A stretch of DNA of 64,000 nucleotides, taken from Idiomarinaceae bacterium. Lineage in GTDB: Bacteria > Pseudomonadota > Gammaproteobacteria > Enterobacterales > Alteromonadaceae. The first letter of the stretch is position 1. Each line of letters opens with the position of its first letter. A program made the position numbers and the translations under genes. This document shows, piece after piece, positions 1-10,149 of this stretch. The stretch is taken from NCBI GenBank assembly GCA_002685255.1, contig NYWU01000033.1, forward strand, positions 1 to 64,000. The letters run 5' to 3'. Below the pieces are notes generated by a model. It made no database searches, was not told the DNA's origin, and saw nothing but the letters and a program-made list of their open reading frames with translations.

Positions 1-1251
1 ATGCAAGCCGGTTACACGGTACTGCTTTAAAGCACGTTGTAACTTTAGTAACGCACGATCGCGATCAGTATCCCAAACAATTAATTTGGCGATCATCGGA
101 TCGTAGAAACTCGAGATTTCATCACCTTGCTCGACACCCGTATCGATACGTACGCCGGCATTGACTGCGGGGGTACGGAGGTGACGGATCGTGCCCGTGC
201 TCGGTAAAAAGTCGTTGGCCGGGTCTTCTGCATAAATACGCGCTTCGAAAGCATGACCGTTAACGGTGACGGCGTCTTGCGTCAACGGTAAACTGTCCCC
301 AGAGGCGACCATGAGCTGCCATTCAACTAAGTCTAAGCCGGTAATCATCTCTGTTACGGGGTGTTCGACTTGTAAGCGAGTATTCATTTCCATGAAGAAA
401 AACTCGCCACTGGCATCGTATAAAAACTCAACCGTGCCTGCACCCACGTAGTCAATAGCTTTGGCTGCTTTGACGGCAGCTTCACCCATCGCCTGACGGG
501 TTGTTTCCGATAATGCCGGCGCAGGCGCCTCTTCAATCACTTTTTGGTGACGACGTTGTACCGAACAATCTCGTTCTGCAAGGTATACCGCGTTGCCATG
601 TTGGTCGCAGAATACTTGGATCTCTACGTGGCGTGGATTACGGATAAAGCGCTCAAACAAGACTTTGTCATTGCCAAACGATGATTTCGCTTCACGTTTT
701 GCCGAACTCAGTGCAGATATAAAATCCTGCTCCGATTCGACCACGCGCATACCTTTACCACCACCGCCATAAGCGGCTTTTAAAAGCAGTGGGAAGCCAA
801 CCTCTTTAGCTTTGGCAAATAGCGTGTCTTCGTCTTGTTCGCTACCATGATAACCCGGAACTAAAGGCACACCCGCTTCTTCCATAATGGCTTTAGCGGC
901 ACTTTTAGACCCCATTGCAGCAATCGCCGAAACCGGTGGACCGACAAAAATAATATCATTCTGCTGACAGAGTTCAGCAAACGATTCATTCTCGGATAAA
1001 AAACCGTAACCTGGATGGATAGCATCGGCACCGGAAGATTTTGCAACGTCGATAATCGTGTCTGCCTTTAAGTAACTTTCGTTACTCGGTGCCGGACCAA
1101 TGTAATAGGCTTCGTCAGCAAGTTGCGTATGCCGTGCCTGTGCGTCCGCAGCCGAGTATACCGCAATGGTGCGGATACCCATTTGGCGTGCCGTTTCGAT
1201 AACACGGCAAGCGATTTCACCACGGTTTGCAATAAGAAGTGATTGAATCAT
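1..1251 (-). CDS. liuD: Methylcrotonoyl-CoA carboxylase biotin-carboxylase (alpha) subunit, C-terminus off window
   Basis: This is the biotin carboxylase-type subunit that carboxylates biotin and, with LiuB, converts 3-methylcrotonoyl-CoA to 3-methylglutaconyl-CoA in leucine breakdown. I translated the reverse strand from the ATG at 1251 and read 417 open codons to the window edge. The start ([17 protein letters not shown]) is the usual first lines of biotin-dependent carboxylases. It is followed by [10 protein letters not shown], the ATP-grasp glycine loop YGGGGKGMR, and [14 protein letters not shown] near the active site. The family is normally about 650-670 residues, so the C-terminal biotinyl (BCCP) domain lies beyond position 1. 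It is the last visible gene of the liu operon, 11 nt after liuC. The substrate is inferred from the adjacent LiuA, LiuB and LiuC. Propionyl- or acetyl-CoA carboxylase is unlikely in this setting. Confidence 0.93.
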   Translation of the reverse strand, partial: MIQSLLIANRGEIACRVIETARQMGIRTIAVYSAADAQARHTQLADEAYYIGPAPSNESYLKADTIIDVAKSSGADAIHPGYGFLSENESFAELCQQNDIIFVGPPVSAIAAMGSKSAAKAIMEEAGVPLVPGYHGSEQDEDTLFAKAKEVGFPLLLKAAYGGGGKGMRVVESEQDFISALSSAKREAKSSFGNDKVLFERFIRNPRHVEIQVFCDQHGNAVYLAERDCSVQRRHQKVIEEAPAPALSETTRQAMGEAAVKAAKAIDYVGAGTVEFLYDASGEFFFMEMNTRLQVEHPVTEMITGLDLVEWQLMVASGDSLPLTQDAVTVNGHAFEARIYAEDPANDFLPSTGTIRHLRTPAVNAGVRIDTGVEQGDEISSFYDPMIAKLIVWDTDRDRALLKLQRALKQYRVTGLH

Positions 1252-1262
1252 AAATAATCCCG

Positions 1263-2048
1263 TTAACTTTTGCTTTGCCACTGCGGCGCGCGTTTTTCTA
1301 AAAATGCAGTGAGGCCTTCTTGACCTTCATCTGATACGCGAATTTTTGCAATTTCTTCGATAGTAAATCGGCGCACCGGGTCACTCGTGGGTTGGTGTGC
1401 AACGCCTCGAATAAGGCGTTTACACGCGCCCAAGGCTTGTGGTGAATTGTTTAATAGTGCCTCAAGAAGTGATGGCAAGGTGTCTTCAAATTCTTCAACA
1501 ATTTCAGTGACTAATCCTGCTTGCAAGGCTTTTTCGGCAAAGAAACGTTCGGCGGTCAACATATAACGACGTGCTTGGCGTTCACCCATAACACGTACGA
1601 CATAAGGGCTTATCACGGCGGGGATGAGGCCGATTTTGACTTCGCTCAGGCAAAAACTGCTTTTGGGTTGTGCTAAAACCATGTCGCAACAGGCGGCTAA
1701 GCCAACAGCGCCGCCAAACGCAGCGCCTTGCACGAGTGCGATGGTGGGTTTGCTTAACTGATCAAGTTGGCTCATTAAGCGATCGAGACCAGCGGCATCA
1801 TCGATATTTTCTTGATAATCCTTATCCGCCATGGAGCGCATCCAGTTTAAGTCGGCGCCCGCGGAAAAGTTTTTGCCATTGGAACGCAATACTAAAACGC
1901 GCGCCTGTTCAGACTCCTCAACTTCAGTTAATGCGGCGACAAGCTCAGCGATCATTTTATCGTCGAAGGCATTGTGCACTTCTGGACGGTTCAAGGTAAG
2001 CCAAGCGACGCCACGAGAATCGATTGAAAATTCAGTGTATTCACTCAT
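1263..2048 (-). CDS. liuC: Methylglutaconyl-CoA hydratase (crotonase family)
   Basis: A 261-residue enoyl-CoA hydratase/isomerase-fold protein, expected to hydrate 3-methylglutaconyl-CoA to HMG-CoA. It begins with the typical [14 protein letters not shown] strand. The oxyanion-hole regions are visible as [11 protein letters not shown] and [15 protein letters not shown], followed by [15 protein letters not shown]. The ATG follows GGAGAG with good spacing. It sits 11 nt downstream of liuB and 11 nt upstream of liuD. Crotonase-fold proteins vary widely in substrate, so the specific function rests on its position between the two carboxylase subunit genes, which is the standard liu arrangement. 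Confidence 0.92.
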   Translation of the reverse strand: MSEYTEFSIDSRGVAWLTLNRPEVHNAFDDKMIAELVAALTEVEESEQARVLVLRSNGKNFSAGADLNWMRSMADKDYQENIDDAAGLDRLMSQLDQLSKPTIALVQGAAFGGAVGLAACCDMVLAQPKSSFCLSEVKIGLIPAVISPYVVRVMGERQARRYMLTAERFFAEKALQAGLVTEIVEEFEDTLPSLLEALLNNSPQALGACKRLIRGVAHQPTSDPVRRFTIEEIAKIRVSDEGQEGLTAFLEKRAPQWQSKS

Positions 2049-2059
2049 GATTGCTCTCC

Positions 2060-3667
2060 TTACATCCGGAATACGCCGAACTGGCTGTCTTCAATTGGTG
2101 CGTTAAGTGAAGCGGCGATACTAAGGCCGAGCACATCGCGCGTTTGTGCTGGATCGATAATACCGTCATCCCACAAACGGCCCGAGGCGTAGTAGGGGTG
2201 ACCTTGTTTTTCGTATTGCTCAACAATCGGCTGCTTCAGCTTGGCTTCATCTTCCGCACTCAGTTGCTCGCCTTTACGTGCAAGGTTGTCCTTGGTGACT
2301 TGAGCCATTACACCGGCGGCCTGTTCACCACCCATTACCGAAATACGTGCGTTTGGCCACATAAACATCAGGGTCGGATCGTAGGCACGTCCGCACATGC
2401 CGTAGTTACCTGCACCATAGCTCCCGCCAATCAGCACGGTAAACTTGGGTACCTTGGCACAGGATACAGCCATGACCATCTTAGCCCCATGCTTAGCGAT
2501 ACCCTCGGCTTCATATTTTTTTCCGACCATAAAACCGGTGATGTTTTGCAAGAACACGAGAGGAATTTTACGCTGCGCGCACAACTCAATAAAATGTGCA
2601 CCTTTTTGTGCACTTTCGGAGAATAAAATACCGTTATTTGCCACGATACCGACGGGGTACCCGTGGATACGCGCAAAGCCCGTGACCAGCGTGGTACCGT
2701 AGTTCGCTTTAAACTCATCAAAATCAGAGTCATCCACCACACGCGCAATCACTTCGTGAACATCATAGGGCTTACGTAAGTCGGTACCAACGATGCCGTA
2801 GAGTTCTTTTGCATCATAACGCGGCGGCTTGCTTTCGCGTTGATCTAACTGAGTCGGTGCAGGACGGTTTAATCGTGCCACTGAACGGCGTGCTAATGCC
2901 AAAGCATGCTCGTCGTTATGGGCAAAGTGATCGGCAACACCTGAAACCCGCGTGTGTACATCGGCACCACCGAGTTCTTCGGCGCTGACTTCCTCGCCCG
3001 TTGCTGCTTTAACTAATGGTGGGCCAGCAAGAAAAATAGTGCCTTGCTCTTTTACAATCACGCTCTCGTCGGCCATAGCAGGCACATAAGCACCGCCAGC
3101 TGTACATAGACCCATGACAACCGCGATCTGTGGAATGCCCTTAGCTGACATGTTGGCTTGATTAAAAAAGATGCGACCAAAGTGATCTTTATCTGGGAAT
3201 ACATCATCCTGACGCGGTAGGTTGGCTCCGCCTGAGTCGACTAAGTAAATACACGGCAAATGGCATCGTTCGGCAATTTCTTGCGCGCGCAGATGCTTCT
3301 TAACGGTTAACGGATAATAAGTACCGCCTTTTACCGTTGCATCGTTAGCAACGATCATGCACTCAACGCCTTCGACGCGACCAATACCCGCGACGACACC
3401 GGCCGCCGGCACATAATCGTCATACACGTCCCACGCAGCAAACTGACCGATCTCTAAAAACGCTGAACCGGCGTCAAGCAGCTTATTAATACGTTGGCGC
3501 GGTAACAGTTTACCGCGCGACAAGTGACGTTCTTGATACTTAGGACCGCCGCCTTGTTTAATTTGTTCGACTTTAGCGTTCACGTCATCAACGACCGCTT
3601 GCATCGATTCATAGTTCGCTTTGAACTGCTCGTCGCGGGTGTTGACTTTGCTTGCAAGAATAGCCAC
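2060..3667 (-). CDS. liuB: Methylcrotonoyl-CoA carboxylase carboxyltransferase (beta) subunit
   Basis: A 535-residue carboxyltransferase that moves CO2 from carboxybiotin on LiuD to 3-methylcrotonoyl-CoA. Length and motifs match MCC beta: an N-terminal [18 protein letters not shown] segment, [16 protein letters not shown], the oxyanion-hole region [13 protein letters not shown], and in the second half [18 protein letters not shown] and [13 protein letters not shown]. The start is GTG at 3667, preceded by AAGGAG at good spacing, and no in-frame ATG lies nearby. It follows liuA by 11 nt. The motifs separate it from propionyl-CoA carboxylase beta less sharply than the neighbours do, but the liu context is decisive. 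Confidence 0.95.
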   Translation of the reverse strand: MAILASKVNTRDEQFKANYESMQAVVDDVNAKVEQIKQGGGPKYQERHLSRGKLLPRQRINKLLDAGSAFLEIGQFAAWDVYDDYVPAAGVVAGIGRVEGVECMIVANDATVKGGTYYPLTVKKHLRAQEIAERCHLPCIYLVDSGGANLPRQDDVFPDKDHFGRIFFNQANMSAKGIPQIAVVMGLCTAGGAYVPAMADESVIVKEQGTIFLAGPPLVKAATGEEVSAEELGGADVHTRVSGVADHFAHNDEHALALARRSVARLNRPAPTQLDQRESKPPRYDAKELYGIVGTDLRKPYDVHEVIARVVDDSDFDEFKANYGTTLVTGFARIHGYPVGIVANNGILFSESAQKGAHFIELCAQRKIPLVFLQNITGFMVGKKYEAEGIAKHGAKMVMAVSCAKVPKFTVLIGGSYGAGNYGMCGRAYDPTLMFMWPNARISVMGGEQAAGVMAQVTKDNLARKGEQLSAEDEAKLKQPIVEQYEKQGHPYYASGRLWDDGIIDPAQTRDVLGLSIAASLNAPIEDSQFGVFRM

Positions 3668-3678
3668 AGCGTCTCCTT

Positions 3679-4848
3679 TTATTTGGACTCGTTGAACAAC
3701 TCACGACCAATCAGCATACGGCGGATTTCTGACGTACCGGCACCAATTTCATAAAGTTTCGCATCACGCAACAGACGTCCAGTCGGGTATTCGTTAATGT
3801 AGCCGTTACCACCGAGCAATTGAATCGCATCAAGAGCAAGTTGAGTCGCTAGCTCGGCTGCATAAAGTATTGCACCCGCTGCGTCTTTGCGCGTGGTTTC
3901 ACCACGGTCGCACGATTGCGCCACCGCGTAAACGTAAGCACGCGCTGCGTTAGTGCGCGTGTACATGTCCGCAACCTTACCCTGTACCAATTGGAACTCA
4001 CCAATCGCTTTGCCGAATTGGTTACGATCATGGATGTACGGTACGACGGCATCTAGACACGCTTGCATGATGCCCAGTGGACCGGCCGCAAGTACCGCGC
4101 GCTCGTAATCCAAACCACTCATTAATACTTCAACGCCGCCATTGAGTTCGCCTAGAATGTTTTCAGCAGGCACTTCAGCATCTTCGAATACTAATTCGCA
4201 GGTATTTGAACCGCGCATCCCGAGCTTGTCGAGTTTTTGGGCTTGGCTGAATCCTGGGGTGTTTTTCTCAACGATAAATGCAGTGATACCACGCGAGGCT
4301 TTTTCGGCATCGGTTTTAGCATAAATCACAAAAACGTCGGCATCGGGACCATTCGTAATCCACATTTTGTTGCCGTTCAGTACGTACTTGTCGCCTTTTT
4401 TCTCGGCTTTTAATTTCATGCTGACCACATCCGAACCCGCATTAGGTTCGCTCATCGCGAGCGCGCCTACATGTTCGCCGGTACAGAGCTTAGGTAAATA
4501 TTTTTGTTTCTGTTCTTCGTTACCGTTACGCGCGATTTGGTTAACGCACAGGTTTGAATGAGCACCGTAACTTAAGCCGACAGAGGCTGATGCACGACTT
4601 ATTTCTTCCATCGCGATGACGTGTTCAAGATAACCCATACCTGAACCGCCATACTGTTCGTCAACTGTCAGACCGAGTAGACCCATATCACCGAGTTTAC
4701 GCCATAAATCACTTGGAAACTCATTGGCTTCATCAATTTCAGCGGCACGGGGTGCGATTTCATCGCGTGCAAATGCGTTGACTGCTTCACGCAGCATGTC
4801 CGCGGTTTCGCCTAAGCCAAAGTTAAAAGAATTAAATTGCGTAATCAT
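3679..4848 (-). CDS. liuA: Isovaleryl-CoA dehydrogenase
   Basis: A 389-residue FAD-dependent acyl-CoA dehydrogenase that oxidises isovaleryl-CoA to 3-methylcrotonoyl-CoA, passing electrons to ETF. It has the acyl-CoA dehydrogenase signatures [10 protein letters not shown] and [11 protein letters not shown]. The active site is of the isovaleryl type. The base appears to be Glu249 in [13 protein letters not shown], while the C-terminal position that holds Glu in most family members reads [12 protein letters not shown], with Gly. This is the known exchange that separates isovaleryl-CoA dehydrogenase from other paralogues. The ATG overlaps the liuR stop codon in an ATGA, so the two are probably translationally coupled. 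The RBS is AGGAG. Confidence 0.96.
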   Translation of the reverse strand: MITQFNSFNFGLGETADMLREAVNAFARDEIAPRAAEIDEANEFPSDLWRKLGDMGLLGLTVDEQYGGSGMGYLEHVIAMEEISRASASVGLSYGAHSNLCVNQIARNGNEEQKQKYLPKLCTGEHVGALAMSEPNAGSDVVSMKLKAEKKGDKYVLNGNKMWITNGPDADVFVIYAKTDAEKASRGITAFIVEKNTPGFSQAQKLDKLGMRGSNTCELVFEDAEVPAENILGELNGGVEVLMSGLDYERAVLAAGPLGIMQACLDAVVPYIHDRNQFGKAIGEFQLVQGKVADMYTRTNAARAYVYAVAQSCDRGETTRKDAAGAILYAAELATQLALDAIQLLGGNGYINEYPTGRLLRDAKLYEIGAGTSEIRRMLIGRELFNESK

Positions 4849-5267
4849 ATTGACTCCTGAGATGAGACTACTTTCTTGGTTGTCGTTCGCACTGACTCAA
4901 GTTCGTCTTGGCAACGTTGCTCAAGACCCGAGAGCTCAGTCAGTAATACGTTGATATCTTCCATTTGTTGCTTGAGTGATGCCTTTTTCTCGGCGATTAA
5001 CTCAAGTACCTTTTCTAGCTGTGCGGCCGAACTATTGTCTGCGTCATACAACTCAAATAACCGTCGAGTTTCTGCTAAAGAAAAACCTAACCGTTTGCCA
5101 CGTAAAATAAGTTTTAGGCGGACGCGATCTTTATTATTGTAAATTCGATGTTGACCTTGACGACGAGGCGACAGCAACCCTTCGTCCTCGTAGAAACGGA
5201 TAGAACGGGTCGTAATGTCAAATTGTTTTGCCAATTCGCCGATCGTATAAGTGATTTTGTTACTCAT
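4845..5267 (-). CDS. liuR: MerR-family regulator of the leucine catabolic operon
   Basis: A 140-residue MerR-family transcriptional regulator. The N-terminal winged helix-turn-helix is clear ([26 protein letters not shown], then [24 protein letters not shown]). Residues 75-125 form a long dimerisation helix rich in Leu, Lys and Glu. It has no metal-binding cysteine pair; the only Cys (QRCQDE) lies near the C-terminus, consistent with an acyl-CoA or other organic ligand. It is the first gene of the liu operon, and its stop overlaps the liuA start. LiuR in gammaproteobacteria is known to control branched-chain amino acid catabolism. A perfect 16-bp palindrome upstream (5312-5327) is the likely operator. 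Confidence 0.9.
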   Translation of the reverse strand: MSNKITYTIGELAKQFDITTRSIRFYEDEGLLSPRRQGQHRIYNNKDRVRLKLILRGKRLGFSLAETRRLFELYDADNSSAAQLEKVLELIAEKKASLKQQMEDINVLLTELSGLEQRCQDELESVRTTTKKVVSSQESI

Positions 5268-5294
5268 CAGACTTGCTTTTTAGTTGACCTAAGA

Positions 5295-5306
5295 TCTAAG
5301 CTTAGA
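5295..5306. repeat. 12-bp perfect palindrome in the liuR/thiolase divergent region
   Basis: TCTAAGCTTAGA is a perfect palindrome lying 5 nt from a second, 16-bp palindrome in the 77-nt gap between the divergent liuR and thiolase genes. A TTGACC at 5284-5289 just before it resembles a -35 box for the thiolase direction, but I see no well-spaced -10. It could be an accessory operator or chance. Confidence 0.4.
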
Positions 5307-5311
5307 GGAAG

Positions 5312-5327
5312 TTTACGTTAACGTAAA
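5312..5327. promoter_or_regulatory. Probable LiuR operator (16-bp perfect palindrome)
   Basis: TTTACGTTAACGTAAA is its own reverse complement across all 16 bases. It lies 44 nt upstream of the liuR start and 17 nt upstream of the thiolase start. The ACGT-ACGT core fits my recollection of predicted LiuR sites in gammaproteobacteria. Its position suggests one site controls both divergent units. On the minus strand TTTACG followed after 17 nt by TAAGCT could be a weak promoter spanning the site. Confidence 0.65.
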
Positions 5328-5344
5328 GTGGTATTGGAGGAAAG

Positions 5345-6526
5345 ATGTCAAACGATTCGGTCGTAATTGTTGCCGCAAACCGGACAGCAATGGGGGGCTT
5401 CCAAGGTAGCCTGAGTGAAGTCAGTGCACCTAATTTAGGGGCCACTGCGATTAAAGCTGCGTTAGGAAATAGCGGCCTCAAAGAAACCGATGTTTCTGAG
5501 GTCATTATGGGTAACGTACTGCCGGCGGGTTTGGGCCAAGCGCCCGCTCGCCAGGCGATGTTATACGCTGGTTTACCGCAAAGTACCGGTGCTACGACGA
5601 TTAATAAAGTCTGTGGCTCGGGTTTAAAAGCGGCGATGTTTGCGACGGACTTAATTCGTGCAGGCTCAGCGGATGTAGTTGTGGCCGGTGGTATGGAAAG
5701 TATGTCACGTGCGCCTTACTTACTTGATAAAGGCCGTAACGGGTATCGCATGGGACATGGTCAATTGTTTGACCACATGATGCTTGATGGTCTAGAGGAT
5801 GCCTACGAAGGCAAAGCTATGGGTTGTTATGCGCAGGACACGGCTGACAAATACGGTTTAGACCGCGATGCAATGGATAACTTTGCGATTAACTCGCTAG
5901 AGAAAGCGCAGGCCGCTATTGAGAAAGGGTACTTCAAAGGTGAGATTACACCGTTGACGTATTCGACGCGCAAGGGCGATGTCACCGTAGATACCGACGA
6001 GCAGCCGGGCAAAGCGCGACTCGACAAGATCCCACAACTACGTCCTGCGTTTAAGAAAGACGGCACTATTACCGCTGCCAACTCGAGCTCAATTTCCGAT
6101 GGGGCCGCTGCACTTGTTTTGATGCGCGAGAGTGAGGCTGTTAAACGCGGCTTGAAACCACTTGCTCGCGTAAAAGGGCATGCGACTCATTCACAGGCGC
6201 CTGCTGAGTTTACTGTGGCGCCTATCGGCGCGATGGACGCGTTGTTAAGCCAAGTGGGTTGGAAGAAGGAAGACGTTGATTTATGGGAAATCAACGAAGC
6301 CTTCGCCATGGTCACCATGTTGGCAATCAACGAAATGAAGCTTGACGCTAATCGCGTTAATGTTCATGGCGGTGCGTGTGCACTCGGTCATCCGATTGGT
6401 GCCAGTGGTGCCCGTTTGTTGGTGACCTTGCTACATGCATTGAAGCAACGTGGCGAAAAACGGGGCATTACCTCATTGTGTATTGGTGGTGGTGAAGCCG
6501 TCGCACTCGCCGTTGAAATGATGTAA
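5345..6526 (+). CDS. atoB: Acetyl-CoA C-acetyltransferase (thiolase II)
   Basis: A 393-residue biosynthetic/degradative thiolase that interconverts two acetyl-CoA and acetoacetyl-CoA. The three catalytic elements are visible: nucleophile Cys90 in NKVCGSGLKA, His349 in GGACALGHPIGASGAR, and Cys379 in SLCIGGGEA. An RBS (TTGGAGG) precedes the ATG. It is transcribed away from liuR. Leucine breakdown ends in acetoacetate plus acetyl-CoA, so a thiolase here would finish the pathway once acetoacetate is activated. A PHB-type PhaA role is possible, but no pha genes are in view. Confidence 0.92.
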   Translation: MSNDSVVIVAANRTAMGGFQGSLSEVSAPNLGATAIKAALGNSGLKETDVSEVIMGNVLPAGLGQAPARQAMLYAGLPQSTGATTINKVCGSGLKAAMFATDLIRAGSADVVVAGGMESMSRAPYLLDKGRNGYRMGHGQLFDHMMLDGLEDAYEGKAMGCYAQDTADKYGLDRDAMDNFAINSLEKAQAAIEKGYFKGEITPLTYSTRKGDVTVDTDEQPGKARLDKIPQLRPAFKKDGTITAANSSSISDGAAALVLMRESEAVKRGLKPLARVKGHATHSQAPAEFTVAPIGAMDALLSQVGWKKEDVDLWEINEAFAMVTMLAINEMKLDANRVNVHGGACALGHPIGASGARLLVTLLHALKQRGEKRGITSLCIGGGEAVALAVEMM

Positions 6527-7396
6527 CTAACGTTTGAGGTTAATCTGCTGGCGCGAAGCCAAAACAACCGCAATAACAATTAAGCTCGCGCCCAGCAGCC
6601 ACCTCAACCAGTCGGTATCGTGTTGCCAAAACAACACGTTAACGAGAATCCCGGCAGGAATTAGGGCATTGTTCATGGCAGCGAGCTGTCCGGTATTGAC
6701 CCATTTGCTGGCAAGGTTCCAGCCGAGGTAGCCAAGTCCGGACGCGACAATGCCGAGCCAGAACAAAATGCCCCACTGTAATGGCGTGTTAGGTAACATT
6801 TGGTGATTACCAAAGAGTAAAACGCCTAAGCCAGAAACGAGACTGGCGCCCGCGAAAAATGCGGCAAATTGTTGAATTTGATGTTGCGTTGAGCCCAGCT
6901 CGAGCCGTTTGTAAGCGACTTGGCCGGCAGCAAAACATATGTTGGCGGCTTGAATCAGGGCAAAGCCGATGACAAAGTCGGTGCTGAGGCCTTGGTAGCG
7001 AATGATGGCGGCACCTAAAACAGAGATCGCCGCGGCGAGCCACCAAGTGAATGGTAAGCGGCGGCGACCTAAAATGATTTCGTCGATGAGTGTAATGTAT
7101 AGCGGGGTGAATATCGTGAACAATAGCACCTCGGCAACACTCAAATAGAGAAATGCGTGATACAAAAATAAGTACATTAAGCCGATTTGCACGGCACCAA
7201 TTCCGGCAAGTTGGGTCAGTGTTTTAACCGAGTAAGCGTTAAGTTGACGCCATTTAAATAATGGCAAGATAGTCAACAAAGCAAGTACCATACGGATAAA
7301 TACGACCCAATAGCCATCAACTTGGCCGGCAAGGTACTCGCCGATGAGCGAGAAGCTTGCCGCCCAGAGTAACGTAATAAGAATTAAAAGTGGCAC
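6527..7396 (-). CDS. EamA/DMT-family transporter
   Basis: A 289-residue inner-membrane protein with about ten hydrophobic segments in two repeated halves, typical of drug/metabolite transporters of the EamA family (first segment LLILITLLWAASFSLIGEYL; second-half start near FVIGFALIQAANICFAAG). It starts at GTG 7396, very early in the first membrane helix, so a longer N-terminus is unlikely. It converges on the thiolase, the two stop codons being adjacent with no visible terminator between them. The substrate is unknown. EamA members often export amino acids or metabolites, and its place between two branched-chain catabolism units is suggestive only. Confidence 0.85.
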   Translation of the reverse strand: MPLLILITLLWAASFSLIGEYLAGQVDGYWVVFIRMVLALLTILPLFKWRQLNAYSVKTLTQLAGIGAVQIGLMYLFLYHAFLYLSVAEVLLFTIFTPLYITLIDEIILGRRRLPFTWWLAAAISVLGAAIIRYQGLSTDFVIGFALIQAANICFAAGQVAYKRLELGSTQHQIQQFAAFFAGASLVSGLGVLLFGNHQMLPNTPLQWGILFWLGIVASGLGYLGWNLASKWVNTGQLAAMNNALIPAGILVNVLFWQHDTDWLRWLLGASLIVIAVVLASRQQINLKR

Positions 7397-7462
7397 GGTA
7401 TGCGTCTCTTTTAAGGATTATGAAAATTTGGTTTATAAAATAACACAACAAGAAGGTGAGTT

Positions 7463-8959
7463 ATGTCTAAAAAAGTGCCTCTGTATATCGACGGAGAGTT
7501 TCGCGCTTCACAAACTGAGTCTTGGATTCCAGTAACCAATCCAGCGACCCAAGAAGTGATTGCCGAAGCGCCATGCGCGACTCAAGACGAGATGGAAGCA
7601 GCTGTTGCGAGTGCACGAGAAGCCTTTAAAACGTGGAAAGAAGTGCCTGTTTCTGAGCGCGCTCGTGTGATGATGCGCTATCAGGCATTGCTTAAAGAAC
7701 ACCAAGAAGAAATTGCAGAAATCTTAGCGCAAGAGACTGGAAAAACGTTTGAAGATGCTAAAGGTGATGTATGGCGCGGCATCGAAGTGGTTGAGCAAGC
7801 CGCCAACATCCCATCGTTGATGATGGGTGAAACGGTCGAAAACGTAGCACGCTCTATCGACTCGTACAGCTACATTCAGCCGTTGGGTATTTGTGCGGGT
7901 ATCACGCCGTTTAACTTTCCTGCGATGATCCCATTGTGGATGTTCCCGATGGCCATTGCCTGCGGCAACACGTTCATCTTAAAACCTTCAGAACAAGATC
8001 CATTGACGCCAACACGCTTAGTTGAGCTATTTGAGCAAGCGGGCGCGCCTAAAGGTGTACTGCAGGTGATTCACGGTGGCAAAGACCAAGTTGATTTCGT
8101 GTTAGATCATCCTGAAATCCATGCGCTATCATTTGTTGGTTCAGTACCTGTCGCCGAATACATTTATCGTCGTGGCACCGAGAACGGTAAACGCGTACAA
8201 GCGTTCGCGGGCGCTAAAAACCACTGTGTCATCATGCCTGATTCCAATAAGCAGCAAGTCATTAACAACCTCGTCGGTGCTTCTGTCGGCGCGGCAGGCC
8301 AACGTTGTATGGCAATTTCAGTCGCAGTATTTGTTGGCGCGGCGAAAGAGTGGATCCCCGAAGTCGCTGAAGCGATTGCAAAAGTCCGTCCAGGCGCTTG
8401 GAACGATGAGAACGCAGCTTATGGGCCTGTCATTAGTCCGCAAGCTAAAGAGCGTATTGAGCAAATGATCACCGACGGTGAAAATGAAGGTGCCAAGCTA
8501 CTCGTTGATGGTCGTGGTTGCACGGTAGAAGGCTTACCAGACGGCAACTGGGTTGGTCCAACGGTATTCTCTGAAGTCACCGCCGATATGGATATCTATA
8601 AAAAAGAAGTCTTTGGCCCCGTACTCAGCATGATGGAAGTCGAGGACCTAGACGATGCACTGACGTTGGTCAACAACAACCCGTATGGTAACGGCACGTC
8701 AATCTTTACTTCGAATGGTGCAGCAGCACGCAAATATCAACACGAAGTCACTGTCGGTCAGGTCGGTATCAATATTCCTATTCCGGTGCCATTGCCGTTC
8801 TTCTCGTTCACTGGTTGGAAACGTTCATTCTTTGGTGACTTGCATGCTTATGGTAAGCAAGCGATCCGCTTCTACACCGAAACCAAAACCGTGACTGCGC
8901 GTTGGTTTGAGAGTGATATTGAGGCGAGTGGACCTAATATGTCGATTCACCTGAAGTAA
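7463..8959 (+). CDS. mmsA: CoA-acylating methylmalonate-semialdehyde dehydrogenase
   Basis: A 498-residue aldehyde dehydrogenase-superfamily enzyme that converts methylmalonate semialdehyde to propionyl-CoA at the end of valine degradation. The nucleophile is Cys282 in [29 protein letters not shown] and [13 protein letters not shown] are the family's cofactor and substrate signatures, and the length matches MmsA. The ATG at 7463 follows AAGGTGAG. An in-frame upstream start is possible in another frame but encodes nothing related. It is first in a five-gene valine/isobutyrate operon and divergent from the EamA gene. Confidence 0.96.
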   Translation: MSKKVPLYIDGEFRASQTESWIPVTNPATQEVIAEAPCATQDEMEAAVASAREAFKTWKEVPVSERARVMMRYQALLKEHQEEIAEILAQETGKTFEDAKGDVWRGIEVVEQAANIPSLMMGETVENVARSIDSYSYIQPLGICAGITPFNFPAMIPLWMFPMAIACGNTFILKPSEQDPLTPTRLVELFEQAGAPKGVLQVIHGGKDQVDFVLDHPEIHALSFVGSVPVAEYIYRRGTENGKRVQAFAGAKNHCVIMPDSNKQQVINNLVGASVGAAGQRCMAISVAVFVGAAKEWIPEVAEAIAKVRPGAWNDENAAYGPVISPQAKERIEQMITDGENEGAKLLVDGRGCTVEGLPDGNWVGPTVFSEVTADMDIYKKEVFGPVLSMMEVEDLDDALTLVNNNPYGNGTSIFTSNGAAARKYQHEVTVGQVGINIPIPVPLPFFSFTGWKRSFFGDLHAYGKQAIRFYTETKTVTARWFESDIEASGPNMSIHLK

Positions 8960-8982
8960 TTGATAAGTTAAAGGTAGTTAGC

Positions 8983-10140
8983 ATGAACTTTGAATTAACT
9001 GAAGACCAACAAGCCTTTGTCGATACTGCCAAAGCGTTTGCGGACAAAGAACTTGCACCTAACGCAGCGCGCTGGGATGAAGAAGCTCATTTTCCTATCG
9101 AGGTTTTTCGTAAAGCCGGTGAGATGGGCTTTATGGGAATGTATACCCCTGAAGAGGCGGGTGGTTTTGGCATGAGTCGTTTAGACTCAGCACTTATTTT
9201 CGAACAATTAGCGGGTGGGTGTACAGCCACGACTGCTATGATGACCATTCATAATATGGTGACCTGGATGATTGGTTCATTCGGTCAACAAGACGTCATC
9301 GATGAATGGGTGCCAGAATTAGTGACGGGTGAAAAGCTCGGCTCTTACTGTTTAACTGAGCCAGGCTCTGGTTCAGATGCCGCAAGTTTACGCACCAGCG
9401 CTAAAAAAGAAGGCGATGAGTACGTTCTTAATGGCTCGAAAATGTTTATTTCAGGTGCCGGCTCAACGGATGTGATGGTGGTCATGGCACGCACAGGAGA
9501 GGCGGGTCCTAAAGGTATTTCTGCCTTTGTCGTGCCAGCCGATGCAAAAGGCATCAGCTATGGCAAAAAAGAAGATAAAATGGGTTGGAACGCTCAACCT
9601 ACCCGTCTGGTAACCTTTGAGGATGTGCGTATCCCAGCCAAGAGCTTGTTAGGTGATGAAGGAGAAGGCTTCAAGTTCGCGATGATGGGACTGGATGGCG
9701 GTCGTATCAATATTGCGGTCTGTTCCGTAGGTACCGCGCAGGCAGCATTAGAGACGGCATCTGCATATATGCACGAACGCAGTCAGTTTGGTAAACCGTT
9801 AGCGGCATTCCAAGCGCTCCAGTTCAAACTGGCGGACATGGCGACTGAACTTGTTGCAGCACGTCAAATGGTTCGATTGGCTGCTTCGAAAGTGGATAAT
9901 AACGACCCGGATAAGACAACCTATTGTGCGATGGCTAAACGCTTTGCCACGGATATCGGTTTCCAAGTGTGTAATGAAGCATTACAAATCCATGGCGGTT
10001 ACGGCTATATCAAAGAATATCCGCTTGAACGCCATGTTCGCGATGTGCGCGTTCACCAAATTCTTGAGGGCACTAACGAAGTGATGCGACTCATCATTGC
10101 ACGTCGCATTCTAGCTGATAGCGACCGCCAAATTCTGTAA
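8983..10140 (+). CDS. Isobutyryl-CoA dehydrogenase (acyl-CoA dehydrogenase family)
   Basis: A 385-residue FAD acyl-CoA dehydrogenase, expected to oxidise isobutyryl-CoA to methacrylyl-CoA in valine catabolism. Family signatures are CLTEPGSGSDAASL and KMFISGAGSTDVM. Unlike LiuA it keeps the usual catalytic Glu near the C-terminus (Glu362 in ILEGTNEVMR), the standard arrangement in this family. It follows mmsA by 23 nt and precedes the hydrolase by 9 nt. The context (MmsA, 3-hydroxyisobutyryl-CoA hydrolase, MmsB) points to the isobutyryl substrate. A 2-methylbutyryl-CoA activity for isoleucine cannot be excluded from sequence. Confidence 0.9.
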   Translation: MNFELTEDQQAFVDTAKAFADKELAPNAARWDEEAHFPIEVFRKAGEMGFMGMYTPEEAGGFGMSRLDSALIFEQLAGGCTATTAMMTIHNMVTWMIGSFGQQDVIDEWVPELVTGEKLGSYCLTEPGSGSDAASLRTSAKKEGDEYVLNGSKMFISGAGSTDVMVVMARTGEAGPKGISAFVVPADAKGISYGKKEDKMGWNAQPTRLVTFEDVRIPAKSLLGDEGEGFKFAMMGLDGGRINIAVCSVGTAQAALETASAYMHERSQFGKPLAAFQALQFKLADMATELVAARQMVRLAASKVDNNDPDKTTYCAMAKRFATDIGFQVCNEALQIHGGYGYIKEYPLERHVRDVRVHQILEGTNEVMRLIIARRILADSDRQIL

Positions 10141-10149
10141 GGAGTCGGC

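Noticed and set aside
2144-2626. 160-residue reading frame opposite liuB
   Set aside because: The minus-strand frame is a clear carboxyltransferase; the plus-strand frame is a shadow.
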